From positions 1 through 21,740 of the IMG/VR virus record IMGVR_UViG_3300047354_000991: DNA of 21,740 nucleotides, one strand, 5' to 3'. Shown here piece after piece: positions 13,367-20,511 of this stretch; the first letter of the stretch is position 1, and each line of letters starts with the position of its first letter. The position numbers and the translations under genes were made by a program. The stretch is from a virus. A model generated the notes under the pieces. The model saw only the letters and a list, made by a program, of their open reading frames with translations. It ran no database searches and was not told where the DNA came from.

Positions 13367-13950
13367 TTGTAAATCTCATTTATGGTTATAAAAATTTTTT
13401 GATTTGTTTTAATATGAATTGCTTCATATATTGGTATACCAAAAACATCACCAACAGGCTCGCAATCTTCTTCTATTCTAATTTGATCCTTAGGCCAAAC
13501 CATTTCACTTAATGTTTTGCAAAGTAATTTAGGTTCCTTTACCTTATAAATTCCTGGACCTATTGCATTATTATCAATTAAAAACCATTCATTACCTTCC
13601 AAAATCATATCCAATGTATCAATGCCAAATTTCTTTGTAATATTTTCTAATTGTTTATCTGATAATTCATAATGTTCTTTAATAAGATATAAAGCAGATG
13701 CAAAGGAACCGAGCTTACTTCCACCACCAGGAATATTCGCAATAAGTCTTTTAATGTTGGCACATAATCTTATAAAAGGAGTATAGGCTGCTTTTTTTTC
13801 ACTACTATCAATTTTTTCGTTACGATTTCTTTTTCCGTTTTCGTCAATGATACCAAGCTTATATGCGTCCCAATCCTTCCAATCTAATACCAACATACGA
13901 ATAAATCTAAATGTGTATGCTACATCAGCAGCTCTTTTAAGTAATCCCAT
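13363..13950 (-). CDS. Conserved T4-like phage protein, unknown function
   Basis: A 195-residue protein starting MGLLKRAADVAYTFRFIRML, then DWDAYKLGIIDENGKR and a helical core (FIRLCANIKRLIANIPGGGS, ASALYLIKEHY), with a C-terminal beta part (GDVFGIPIYEAIHI). The YTFRFxxxL...DAYKLGIID and PGGxSKLGSFASALYLIKEH blocks recur in marine T4-like phages near structural genes. It may be a virion or assembly protein, but no function is established to my knowledge. It overlaps the next gene by ATGA and starts at the stop of the previous gene. Confidence 0.78.
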   Translation of the reverse strand: MGLLKRAADVAYTFRFIRMLVLDWKDWDAYKLGIIDENGKRNRNEKIDSSEKKAAYTPFIRLCANIKRLIANIPGGGSKLGSFASALYLIKEHYELSDKQLENITKKFGIDTLDMILEGNEWFLIDNNAIGPGIYKVKEPKLLCKTLSEMVWPKDQIRIEEDCEPVGDVFGIPIYEAIHIKTNQKIFITINEIYK

Positions 13951-14321
13951 TATATTTTCCTTAAAAATTCTACCACAGTTTTATCCATAGCAATTCCTGT
14001 ATATTGATCATTACGAATATAACTTAAATAAAGCAGAACCGGTTTTATTACAGGCCAATGTTTTTCATCCAATTTAAGTTCTAGCATTTTTAATGCAGGT
14101 TCAATGCCAAAAACATTGCTTATTACAATTATATGATTTAACAAAAGCCTATGCGGAAACTCTCCTGTTTCTAAATATCTATTAATCAACCTTTTAATGT
14201 ATTTAAATCTTTTTAAATCTTCAAAAAAATCTTCAATATCAGAAAACTGAGGATTGTAATAATGTTTTGCAGCAAATAAAAATAAGGTATCATTTGTTAG
14301 TTCGTCAAGTTTTTCCATCAT
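13950..14321 (-). CDS. Conserved small phage protein, helical, unknown function
   Basis: A 123-residue protein with KHYYNPQFSDIEDFFEDLKR at about 19-38, then FKYIKRLINRYLETG and LLLNHIIVISNVFGIEPALK. This block order is typical of a helical protein conserved in T4-like cyanophages and related marine phages next to structural genes; I know of no function. Two ATG codons open the frame (MMEK); the second would remove one residue. No good Shine-Dalgarno is visible, so translation probably relies on coupling to the gene 12 nt upstream. Confidence 0.75.
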   Translation of the reverse strand: MMEKLDELTNDTLFLFAAKHYYNPQFSDIEDFFEDLKRFKYIKRLINRYLETGEFPHRLLLNHIIVISNVFGIEPALKMLELKLDEKHWPVIKPVLLYLSYIRNDQYTGIAMDKTVVEFLRKI

Positions 14322-14333
14322 AAAGGTTATATA

Positions 14334-14678
14334 TTAACCTAAAAGATTTTTCATTTTACCAACCAGCGTTGATTGTTTTTCTCTACGATCAAACTCAACA
14401 CCATGTTGTCTACCCAATGCCTCTAGCTCAACTTTACTCATTTCATCCAATGATGTATTATTCATAGGCGCTTCGTTTAATTGTTGAGCATTATTTTCAA
14501 TTTCTGCTTCTTCCATTATGGCTTCCATATCAATTTTTGGTTTAGCCGGAGCAGGTGCTGAAACACCATGCCATGCGTCAATATCACTTTGTGAAATTCT
14601 TTGTGATTTTAACAACTCGCCAGACTTAGGATTAATCCAACCCCTAAGGGTTGGTACTGAGTTTTTAGGACCCTTCAT
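14334..14678 (-). CDS. Small phage protein with C-terminal SAP/LEM-like motif
   Basis: A 114-residue protein. I start at the ATG at 14678 (MKGPKNSVPTLRGWINPKSG), which has GAGGAA about 8 nt upstream; the frame could extend ten codons to 14708, further into the previous gene. The N-terminal GWINPKSGELLKSQRIS block is conserved-looking. The middle is a Pro/Ala linker and acidic region. The last 35 residues (DEMSKVELEALGRQHGVEFD, RREKQSTLVGKM) look like a helix-extended-helix of the SAP/HeH/LEM type, used for binding DNA or for protein contacts. It sits between structural-region genes and is unassigned. Confidence 0.7.
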   Translation of the reverse strand: MKGPKNSVPTLRGWINPKSGELLKSQRISQSDIDAWHGVSAPAPAKPKIDMEAIMEEAEIENNAQQLNEAPMNNTSLDEMSKVELEALGRQHGVEFDRREKQSTLVGKMKNLLG

Positions 14679-15576
14679 TTTCTGTTTCCTCTTCAACCTT
14701 TGGAACATTCATTTCAGCATATGCATTTCTCATATTTTGAATTGATTGTGCAAATGAAACTGATTCAGCTTTCATTGCAGCAGGATCTTTCATTGGAGTA
14801 CCGGGGGCAACAATTTTTGTATCACCCTTTGGGTTATCACCTTTACGTTTTGCTGCAACCTTAACATTTGATGTCATTTTTTCAAAGTTCTTTTTATCAA
14901 TCTCTGGCTCATTTAGATGAGCATCAGGGCCTTTAGCAATCTCTTTATCAGCATCGGCCATCATGTCTTCTGCACCCTTACCTTTACGCATGTCTTTCAT
15001 GGTTTCGGTAGGACCAGCTTTTTCATAATGTTTATCTCTTGATTCAAGGACTGATTTTAAAGCAGTACGAATCTTTGATTCCTTCTGCTCTTTCTTTTCA
15101 GAGTCCATTTTTGGATTCATTTCAACATCACCTTCTTTTCCACCACCCTTAGCTTCTTTTTTCTTTTTTCCAGGAACTGGTTTAGCGCCCATGGCTTTAT
15201 CTTGCCGCTTAATTTCCATGTCTTTATAGTAACCTTCTTCCGTTTTATCTTCATCCATGGCTTTGCTAATTGCTTTTCTACGCTTGTGTAGATATTTGTC
15301 AGAAGAGTCGGTATCGCCATCATTATCGATGTCTTTATCTTTACGATCCTTGTGCTTACCTTTTAATTCTTTTTTATCCACAGGATCCATTGCTTCTTTT
15401 GTTGAGGCAATCCAATTTTTTCCATTGGGATCCTTTGATTCATACTTGCATGATTCAGATACAGGTTTACCGAATTTATCACCACATGATTTGCATACCA
15501 TGCCTTCACATTCTTTTTCGGTTCTCTCTTGGACCGTTTCTTGAGTGGCCCCACTCTTAAAAGGATTAAAATCCAT
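14665..15576 (-). CDS. Charged protein with Cys4 cluster and EF-hand loop
   Basis: A 303-residue, highly charged, low-complexity protein. The start at 15576 (MDFNPFKSGATQ) has AGGAGAA 7 nt upstream; a longer frame to 15618 overlaps the previous gene. Near the N-terminus four cysteines (C23, C28, C31, C43) could bind zinc. Residues 82-93 (DIDNDGDTDSSD) match an EF-hand/dockerin loop exactly at positions 1, 3, 5, 6, 9 and 12, followed by KYLHKRRKAISKAM. The remainder is Lys/Glu/Met-rich and probably disordered. It lacks the N-terminal [LI]-x-E pattern of the six genes upstream of it. Probably virion-associated, unproven. Confidence 0.72.
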   Translation of the reverse strand: MDFNPFKSGATQETVQERTEKECEGMVCKSCGDKFGKPVSESCKYESKDPNGKNWIASTKEAMDPVDKKELKGKHKDRKDKDIDNDGDTDSSDKYLHKRRKAISKAMDEDKTEEGYYKDMEIKRQDKAMGAKPVPGKKKKEAKGGGKEGDVEMNPKMDSEKKEQKESKIRTALKSVLESRDKHYEKAGPTETMKDMRKGKGAEDMMADADKEIAKGPDAHLNEPEIDKKNFEKMTSNVKVAAKRKGDNPKGDTKIVAPGTPMKDPAAMKAESVSFAQSIQNMRNAYAEMNVPKVEEETENEGS

Positions 15577-15586
15577 AATTATTCTC

Positions 15587-15865
15587 CTAAGTAAAATATT
15601 GAGCCACATACGCTCCAACCGCTGCGATTAAAGCGGCATATACAAGTTTATTTATAAGACATACGGTACGATGATTTTCATCTACCTTTTTTTCGATATC
15701 ATCTAATTTTATAGACAATCTGTTTACACGTTCAATTTGATTTGTTTGAAAATCTTGCATTGCAGCAATCTTTTCTTCAGCCCGTGCCAAAGATATCATT
15801 GCTTGTGCCAATTGATCTATCTTTTCTTCAATTCGATCTAGTCTACCATTAGTTGTATCAGGCAT
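15587..15865 (-). CDS. Coiled-coil protein with C-terminal membrane helix
   Basis: A 92-residue protein starting MPDTTNGRLDRIEEKIDQLA; an ATG four codons upstream (15877) is possible, but 15865 has GGA 7 nt before it and overlaps the previous stop as TAATG. Heptads run through residues 8-65 (RIEEKIDQLA, IKLDDIEKKVDEN), and residues 70-90 form a membrane helix (LVYAALIAAVGAYVAQY). The layout resembles XhlA-type phage membrane proteins and small coiled-coil proteins found in T4-like marine phages. Holin-like or virion roles are both possible. Confidence 0.72.
   Translation of the reverse strand: MPDTTNGRLDRIEEKIDQLAQAMISLARAEEKIAAMQDFQTNQIERVNRLSIKLDDIEKKVDENHRTVCLINKLVYAALIAAVGAYVAQYFT
15649..15656 (-). 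promoter_or_regulatory. Possible T4-type late promoter octamer
   Basis: The minus strand reads CTTATAAATAAAC with the late consensus TATAAATA, about 73 nt before the ATG at 15576 and inside the coiled-coil gene. The flanking CTTATAAATAA is identical to that at 2980-2987. Support is weak because the octamer is short and the region AT-rich. Confidence 0.25.
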
Positions 15866-16509
15866 TAGCATTTCCATCTTCTACGCGCTTGGCGTAATCT
15901 ACTGTTTGGATTATTAGCTGCCTTAGGAAATTGTTTCATCTGACCCGCGCTACGAGCACAGTATGATTTCCTACGACCAGCTGCTTTACTACCAGGTTTT
16001 ACTTTACCAGTAACGGCTGTTTTTAAATTACCACCTGTTTTTCTATTATAGGCAGCAACACCTTTTTGCGTCATGCCGGCACCCTTTTCAGTAGCACGAA
16101 AATGTCCCTTTGAATCCTTACCAGTAAGTTTCTTTTCTGATACCTCATCTATTGCAGTGCTAGCAGCTAAGGATGTACCCTGTTTATTTGCTTTTCTTTT
16201 ATCTGCCCGAGCTTTTGTATCTTTTGCTAATTGCGCGGATTTACCTACAGCAACCCTAAGATTAGGTAGCTTTTTATCTTGCTGAGTCATTTCATCAACT
16301 TCTTTACCCTGAGCTTTAGCACGGTACATTTTCTTTACAGCATGTTTTGTTTGCCGTTCAACAGATTTAATTAAGGATGGTTGTTTAACCAATTTTCTCA
16401 GGTGGTTTTTTACCTGACCAGGTGAGTTACCAGCCATAAAAAGTGAAGGAAGTCCTTCAACTTCAACCTTAAATGTCATATCCTCGCAAAAAGATTTAAA
16501 AGATTTCAT
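15865..16509 (-). CDS. Basic protein with C-terminal DUF6321-like domain and CTS-like start
   Basis: A 214-residue, very basic protein. The start MKSFKSFCED has aromatic residues at 4 and 7 and F7-C8-E9, resembling T4 internal-protein targeting sequences. The middle is Lys-rich. The C-terminal ~70 residues (GAGMTQKGVAAYNRKTGGNL, ARSAGQMKQFPKAANNPNSR, then RQARRRWKC) match what I know as DUF6321 of marine phages. It contains KxTGxxLKTAVTGKVKPGS and a cysteine pair, C193 and C214 approximately; function unknown. AAGGT lies about 8 nt before the ATG. It belongs to a six-gene coupled set. Confidence 0.75.
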   Translation of the reverse strand: MKSFKSFCEDMTFKVEVEGLPSLFMAGNSPGQVKNHLRKLVKQPSLIKSVERQTKHAVKKMYRAKAQGKEVDEMTQQDKKLPNLRVAVGKSAQLAKDTKARADKRKANKQGTSLAASTAIDEVSEKKLTGKDSKGHFRATEKGAGMTQKGVAAYNRKTGGNLKTAVTGKVKPGSKAAGRRKSYCARSAGQMKQFPKAANNPNSRLRQARRRWKC

Positions 16510-16510
16510 C

Positions 16511-17191
16511 TTATTTACCTTGTGCTCTTTTTAATGCATCTTGAGTTGGTGCACCCTTTTCGCCTGGTTTACGCATGCGCTCACCTCTAGCCTTTTTAGC
16601 CCTAATGTTTGCCCATAATCCGGCACCTTGTTCATCAACATTGGTGGTTTCTTTATGAACTCTATGGTCCTTACCCATTTTAGTAGCATGTGCAGTGGCT
16701 TTTTTCAGATCACCACCGAATGATTTAGCCGGACCATCCTTTTTACCATTAGTATATTTCTGTACTTGGTAGTTTTCAACTGCACGTGCAATGCCTTTAC
16801 GACGATTAACAAATTTATTAACTGCTTTGTCCATTTTACCATCGCCACGCTGAGCTCTAGCCATTCTGTCTGCCTGTTTACTCATATCATCTGCAGCTTT
16901 TTTGATGTAACTCTTTTTAGTATCTTTAGAGATCTCATCAACCTGGGTAGCCTCCATTGACTTGACTTTCTTACGAGTACCCATGGATTTTGTATCAGGC
17001 TTGTCCATCATACCGTGCATACCTTTACCCGGATCATCTTTACCATGATAACCTTGAGCCTTTGCTGGTGGAAGTTTCTTAATCTTTCCACCTTTTGCTA
17101 GAAAAGCCTTGACTGCATCTGAGTCTTCTTTCTTTTCTTTTGCTTCATCAACGGTTTCTAAAGCTTCTCTTAATTGGAAAAATGTTTTCAT
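16511..17191 (-). CDS. Basic phage protein with CTS-like start, unknown function
   Basis: A 226-residue Lys/Met/Gly-rich protein. It begins MKTFFQLREALE, with F4, L7-R8-E9-A10, a good fit to T4-type prohead protease sites. It contains AFLAKGGKIKKLPPAKAQGY, a KKSYIKKAADDMSKQADRMA helix followed by KFVNRRKGIARAV, and a C-terminal GAGLWANIRAKKARGERMRK. These segments recur in marine T4-like phage proteins without known function. The composition fits a DNA-associated or head-internal protein. It overlaps the next upstream gene's stop by ATGA and ends 1 nt before the following ATG. Confidence 0.72.
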   Translation of the reverse strand: MKTFFQLREALETVDEAKEKKEDSDAVKAFLAKGGKIKKLPPAKAQGYHGKDDPGKGMHGMMDKPDTKSMGTRKKVKSMEATQVDEISKDTKKSYIKKAADDMSKQADRMARAQRGDGKMDKAVNKFVNRRKGIARAVENYQVQKYTNGKKDGPAKSFGGDLKKATAHATKMGKDHRVHKETTNVDEQGAGLWANIRAKKARGERMRKPGEKGAPTQDALKRAQGK

Positions 17192-17439
17192 TTTCTTACC
17201 TTTGCTGCCAGATCTTTATCTGCCTTACCCCATGTACCAGAAGATTTTGTTACGAATGAATTAACCCTTGCCATGCCCCATTGCTGTGGAGTTGTACCTG
17301 GTCTATGACCAGTTTTCCATGCCGCCATACCGCGATTATAGACTTTACGAAGAATACCTATAGGCATACCGGACTTTTCAGCTTTTGCTGCTAAACCTTT
17401 TTTCTCTTCTTCGGAAAGATATTGAGCAAATCTAATCAT
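17188..17439 (-). CDS. Small DUF5824-like protein with CTS-like start
   Basis: An 83-residue protein starting MIRFAQYLSEEE, which aligns residue for residue with the T4 internal-protein leader (F4, Y7, L8-x-E10). The rest is one compact domain: KSGMPIGILRKVYNRGMAAW then KTGHRPGTTPQQWGMARVNS, typical of the family I know as DUF5824 in marine phages, with no established function. AAGGAAAC stands about 5 nt before the ATG. It is overlapped by ATGA at both ends. If the leader is cut after E10, the product is a 73-residue basic domain. Confidence 0.78.
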   Translation of the reverse strand: MIRFAQYLSEEEKKGLAAKAEKSGMPIGILRKVYNRGMAAWKTGHRPGTTPQQWGMARVNSFVTKSSGTWGKADKDLAAKVRK

Positions 17440-18752
17440 TTTGTTTCCTTATTTTTCTTTTGAGTATCTCTCATACGCGCGCGATCCATCATACGATCAT
17501 GTTTGATTTTATCGGCTTGTTTTTCTCTTTCAATTCTTTTCTTTGCCATAGTCTGCATTTCATTTTCACCAAACATTTGTTTAAATCTTTTGGTGTGTAC
17601 ACTAGGTTTTGTTTTAGCATTAGCATCACCAGGAGCTGGTTTGTATGCCTTTGGGTTATCATCGGACATCTTTGCTTGCTTTTTAAATTGAGCATCACGT
17701 TTAATTTTAGTAGACTTTTTTAAACCTTTATGGTAATTAACAGGTTGACTACCTTTACGATCTCCAATATCTGGATCTTCTGGATTTTTTTGTTCTACAA
17801 TAAGATCATCTTGTGAAATGATATTTTCATCATCATATTGTTTTTTAGTTGAAAAATCTGCAACTGTAAATATCTCTGTTTGTTCACTCACACTTTGTGA
17901 AAAAGATGCGGTTTCATACTCAGGTTTCTTTTCGTCAACTCTTTCAATTGCATCTAACCATTTACGATACGTATTGCCGGTTCCTTCAACAATAACATAG
18001 TTAGAGCCTAGTCTTTGGATGGTACCAAGCTCGCCAGTGTCTTTAATGACTACCTGATCACCTTGTTTAAATAATTTACCATCAACATATGATTCTCTTA
18101 GTTCTGATATAGGATTTAATTGTAAATGATTCTTAAATTCTTTTTGCTCATTTAATCCTAATCCTTTTCTGACTGAATTAAAGAGTTTTCTTGCATCCGA
18201 ATTGCTAACCCTTTTCGGGAGACCTTGGGCAAATGATGTGAAGTCGTTCGATTTCGCTGCCTCACGCTGCTTTGTAGCACTCGCACCTTCCGAGCCCTCT
18301 GCATCCGGATCTCTCTGGCCCGCACTGACAACATTAATTTTTCTAAAGTTATAAAACCCATGCTTACCTTTTTTACCATTATATCTATTGATAAGAATAT
18401 CAAATTCATTAACACGATCAGAACCAACAACCATTGTAATATTAACATATCCTTCATCATAAAGAGCAGTTAACGCGTCAAAAACTGTTTTAACTTTTTT
18501 ATTTGACATAATGGATCTGGCATGTCTAGGAAACATTTTCCTTGCACTTTTTACTTTATCAGAATATTGCAATGGATTCTTTTTATTATCCTGTGTCTGT
18601 GACAAATATACTCTGTACACTGATGATTTGGATAAGGATGCCAATTTATCTAGTAGTTTCTCATGGCCAATTGTAGGCGGATTCATTCTGCCAAAGGTGA
18701 AAAATACTACTTTTTCTTCTTCAATTAAATATTTACTAAAAGAATTAATCAT
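17436..18752 (-). CDS. HIGH-type nucleotidyltransferase fused to a basic tail
   Basis: A 438-residue protein. Leader MINSFSKYLIEEE (L9-I10-E11). Then a cytidylyl/adenylyl-transferase-like Rossmann domain: GRMNPPTIGHEKLL at 21-34 (TxGH, nucleotide-phosphate site), VVGSDRVNEF at 108-117, and GASATKQREA at 156-165 (ISxTxxR-type motif). These enzymes transfer NMP from an NTP to a phosphate-bearing acceptor; the acceptor is unknown. Residues about 220-272 resemble an SH3/KOW barrel (KQGDQVVIKDTGELGTIQRL). The last ~130 residues are Lys/Arg-rich and likely disordered. The combination of leader, enzyme and basic tail parallels T4 Alt in being a possibly head-packaged enzyme. Both ends overlap neighbours by 1-4 nt. 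Confidence 0.82.
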   Translation of the reverse strand: MINSFSKYLIEEEKVVFFTFGRMNPPTIGHEKLLDKLASLSKSSVYRVYLSQTQDNKKNPLQYSDKVKSARKMFPRHARSIMSNKKVKTVFDALTALYDEGYVNITMVVGSDRVNEFDILINRYNGKKGKHGFYNFRKINVVSAGQRDPDAEGSEGASATKQREAAKSNDFTSFAQGLPKRVSNSDARKLFNSVRKGLGLNEQKEFKNHLQLNPISELRESYVDGKLFKQGDQVVIKDTGELGTIQRLGSNYVIVEGTGNTYRKWLDAIERVDEKKPEYETASFSQSVSEQTEIFTVADFSTKKQYDDENIISQDDLIVEQKNPEDPDIGDRKGSQPVNYHKGLKKSTKIKRDAQFKKQAKMSDDNPKAYKPAPGDANAKTKPSVHTKRFKQMFGENEMQTMAKKRIEREKQADKIKHDRMMDRARMRDTQKKNKETK

Positions 18753-19279
18753 TAACCTTTTTTCCGTGCCACTTCTTTTTTACGAACATCTTTATACATT
18801 CTGCGTGCCAACATTTTAATTCGTCTTTGCACAACTGGTTTTTCTAGACGTTTTTCTATCTCTTGCCTACGCGCAAAAGATAGATCACTTTTATCAATTC
18901 CTTTAGTTATTTTTTTAAGAATTAATTTACGAGCCGCTTTTTGTGATCTTCTTTTAAGAACATCAGGTTTTGCCATACGTCTTTTGGCGCGATCTCTACC
19001 TAATTTAATTTTGGATTTATATCTTCTAAATTGCCTGGATTTTGCTAGACGTTGTCTAATATCCAATGCTTCATCTGTTTCAACAGATTCACCAATTGGA
19101 CCACCTTCACCAGTACCAACACCAAATTTTCTACGGCGATACGCACGATAATTTGTTAGCTCATCCTCACCAGGACGATACTCAGTCTGATGTAAATCAT
19201 CAAATGATAATGGCTTTTGTTCTAGAGGTGACTGACCGTCCATCTCTAATAGGTCTTTAAAACGAAGCAATCTTGCCAT
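18752..19279 (-). CDS. Extremely basic conserved phage protein with CTS-like start
   Basis: A 175-residue protein. The start MARLLRFKDLLEMDG contains F7 and L10-L11-E12, a two-residue-shifted version of the leader seen in its neighbours. From about residue 70 it is dominated by Arg and Lys in helices (LAKSRQFRRYKSKIKLGRDR, KPDVLKRRSQKAARKLI, RRIKMLARRMYKDVRKKEV). The conserved middle (DEALDIRQRLAKSRQ) appears in many marine T4-like phages. The charge suggests nucleic-acid binding or condensation. GGAAGGAAC precedes the ATG. It might instead be an assembly factor; no family function is known to me. Confidence 0.76.
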   Translation of the reverse strand: MARLLRFKDLLEMDGQSPLEQKPLSFDDLHQTEYRPGEDELTNYRAYRRRKFGVGTGEGGPIGESVETDEALDIRQRLAKSRQFRRYKSKIKLGRDRAKRRMAKPDVLKRRSQKAARKLILKKITKGIDKSDLSFARRQEIEKRLEKPVVQRRIKMLARRMYKDVRKKEVARKKG

Positions 19280-19281
19280 CG

Positions 19282-20511
19282 TTAGTTCCTTCCTGGTTTA
19301 TCCCATCCCTTTAATATATTTGGTGAAAAGTTTGCGTATGAGAACTCCATACGGTCCACAATTTTCACTGCATCACCACCAAGTTTATCTATTGCAACAT
19401 AACCTTCTTGGCCTGTTGTGCGATATCCTTTATTAGTCTTTAAGAACGTCTGTACATTATTTAACTTATTAAGTATATTTATAAGTTTTAATTTTGCTAA
19501 AATAATGTATTTTTGTAAATCAAACATAAATTTTAATGATTTTTTATTCTCTGCAGAAAAAAATGAAAGTACTTCATCTAGTTTTGCTTGTTGTGCAGAT
19601 TTACCTTTTTCGGTTGACCGCTTAGATATTTCGGTACGGTATCTGCCTTTGATCCAAGATATGAGTTTATTGACATGTTGAGTTGTGTTTTGCACAACCT
19701 CACCTTTTCTAACATACGTGTTATTAAAAGTTTCAATTGTTTGAGCAAGTTTTTGATTCCTTTCAAGTTGACGTAAAGTAGTTCCACTAATTTTATTAAA
19801 TATTTTCCCGGCTTCACTTAATAGTGCATTTACTTCCTTAGTGTCTTTTTTTGACATAGTAAATTGAGTCATATCTCTTAACATTGCATCTTGAGACCAA
19901 ACGTTTTTGGACCTTTTTAACTTGGATACATCAACCCCAAATTTGTTTTTCATTCCTTCGAATGTTGATCCTGAATAGCTCGTATGCCATACAATTCCAA
20001 TTTTTGTTGACGTAACTTCCCTGGCCATGTCCGTCCCAGCCGGTATTGCATATACAATTGTATTAGGGTGAAAGGTAATATAGTCCTTACCTTTGATTTT
20101 AGTTTTTTTGACATCGCCAGGCCCATAGAGAAAATCACCTTGTATTACTCCTTTAATTCCTAATTCAGGTAAATACTGTAAAGCGAGTTTAAGTTTTGCA
20201 TTAAGATCGCCAGAAGTATCAGCATCAATATCAGCATTACTCTTGTATACTTTGGGAGATTTGTTAAAGATCCCTTTTTTCGCCACGAAGAATCGGCCAT
20301 CACTAGGATCAGTCCCAGCAAACACAGCAGGAGCACCATCCCATTTAACAGATACATTTCCATCGTGTTCTCCTCCTAACATATCTCTCATTGATCGTAA
20401 CGCCATTATAGCATCACGAGTTCCATTTACACCACCATAAAGAACTTTATCCTCGATGTGTGTCATATGAGTATTTTTTTGTTCTGTAATATAAGAACTA
20501 AAATTTTCCAT
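19282..20511 (-). CDS. Ligase-fold nucleotidyltransferase-like protein (DUF6267-like)
   Basis: A 409-residue protein. Leader MENFSSYITEQ (F4, Y7, I8-T9-E10). Ligase-superfamily motifs occur in order: motif I KWDG at 56-59 (K56 the candidate adenylated lysine), motif III-like GVIQGDFLYG at 121-130, motif IV EGYV at 369-372 and motif V VKIVDR at 382-387. Residues about 190-360 form a long helical insertion between III and IV, unusual for ligases. I associate this architecture with DUF6267 of marine T4-like phages, whose activity is not established. It could be a DNA/RNA ligase, a capping-like enzyme or a degenerate relative. It starts at the stop of the structural gene (TAATG). Confidence 0.78.
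   Translation of the reverse strand: MENFSSYITEQKNTHMTHIEDKVLYGGVNGTRDAIMALRSMRDMLGGEHDGNVSVKWDGAPAVFAGTDPSDGRFFVAKKGIFNKSPKVYKSNADIDADTSGDLNAKLKLALQYLPELGIKGVIQGDFLYGPGDVKKTKIKGKDYITFHPNTIVYAIPAGTDMAREVTSTKIGIVWHTSYSGSTFEGMKNKFGVDVSKLKRSKNVWSQDAMLRDMTQFTMSKKDTKEVNALLSEAGKIFNKISGTTLRQLERNQKLAQTIETFNNTYVRKGEVVQNTTQHVNKLISWIKGRYRTEISKRSTEKGKSAQQAKLDEVLSFFSAENKKSLKFMFDLQKYIILAKLKLINILNKLNNVQTFLKTNKGYRTTGQEGYVAIDKLGGDAVKIVDRMEFSYANFSPNILKGWDKPGRN
19476..19483 (-). promoter_or_regulatory. Possible T4-type late promoter octamer
   Basis: The minus strand reads CTTATAAATATAC with TATAAATA inside the 3' part of the ligase-like gene, 197 nt before the next ATG (19279). This is the weakest of the three octamers because of its distance from a start codon. 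Confidence 0.18.
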
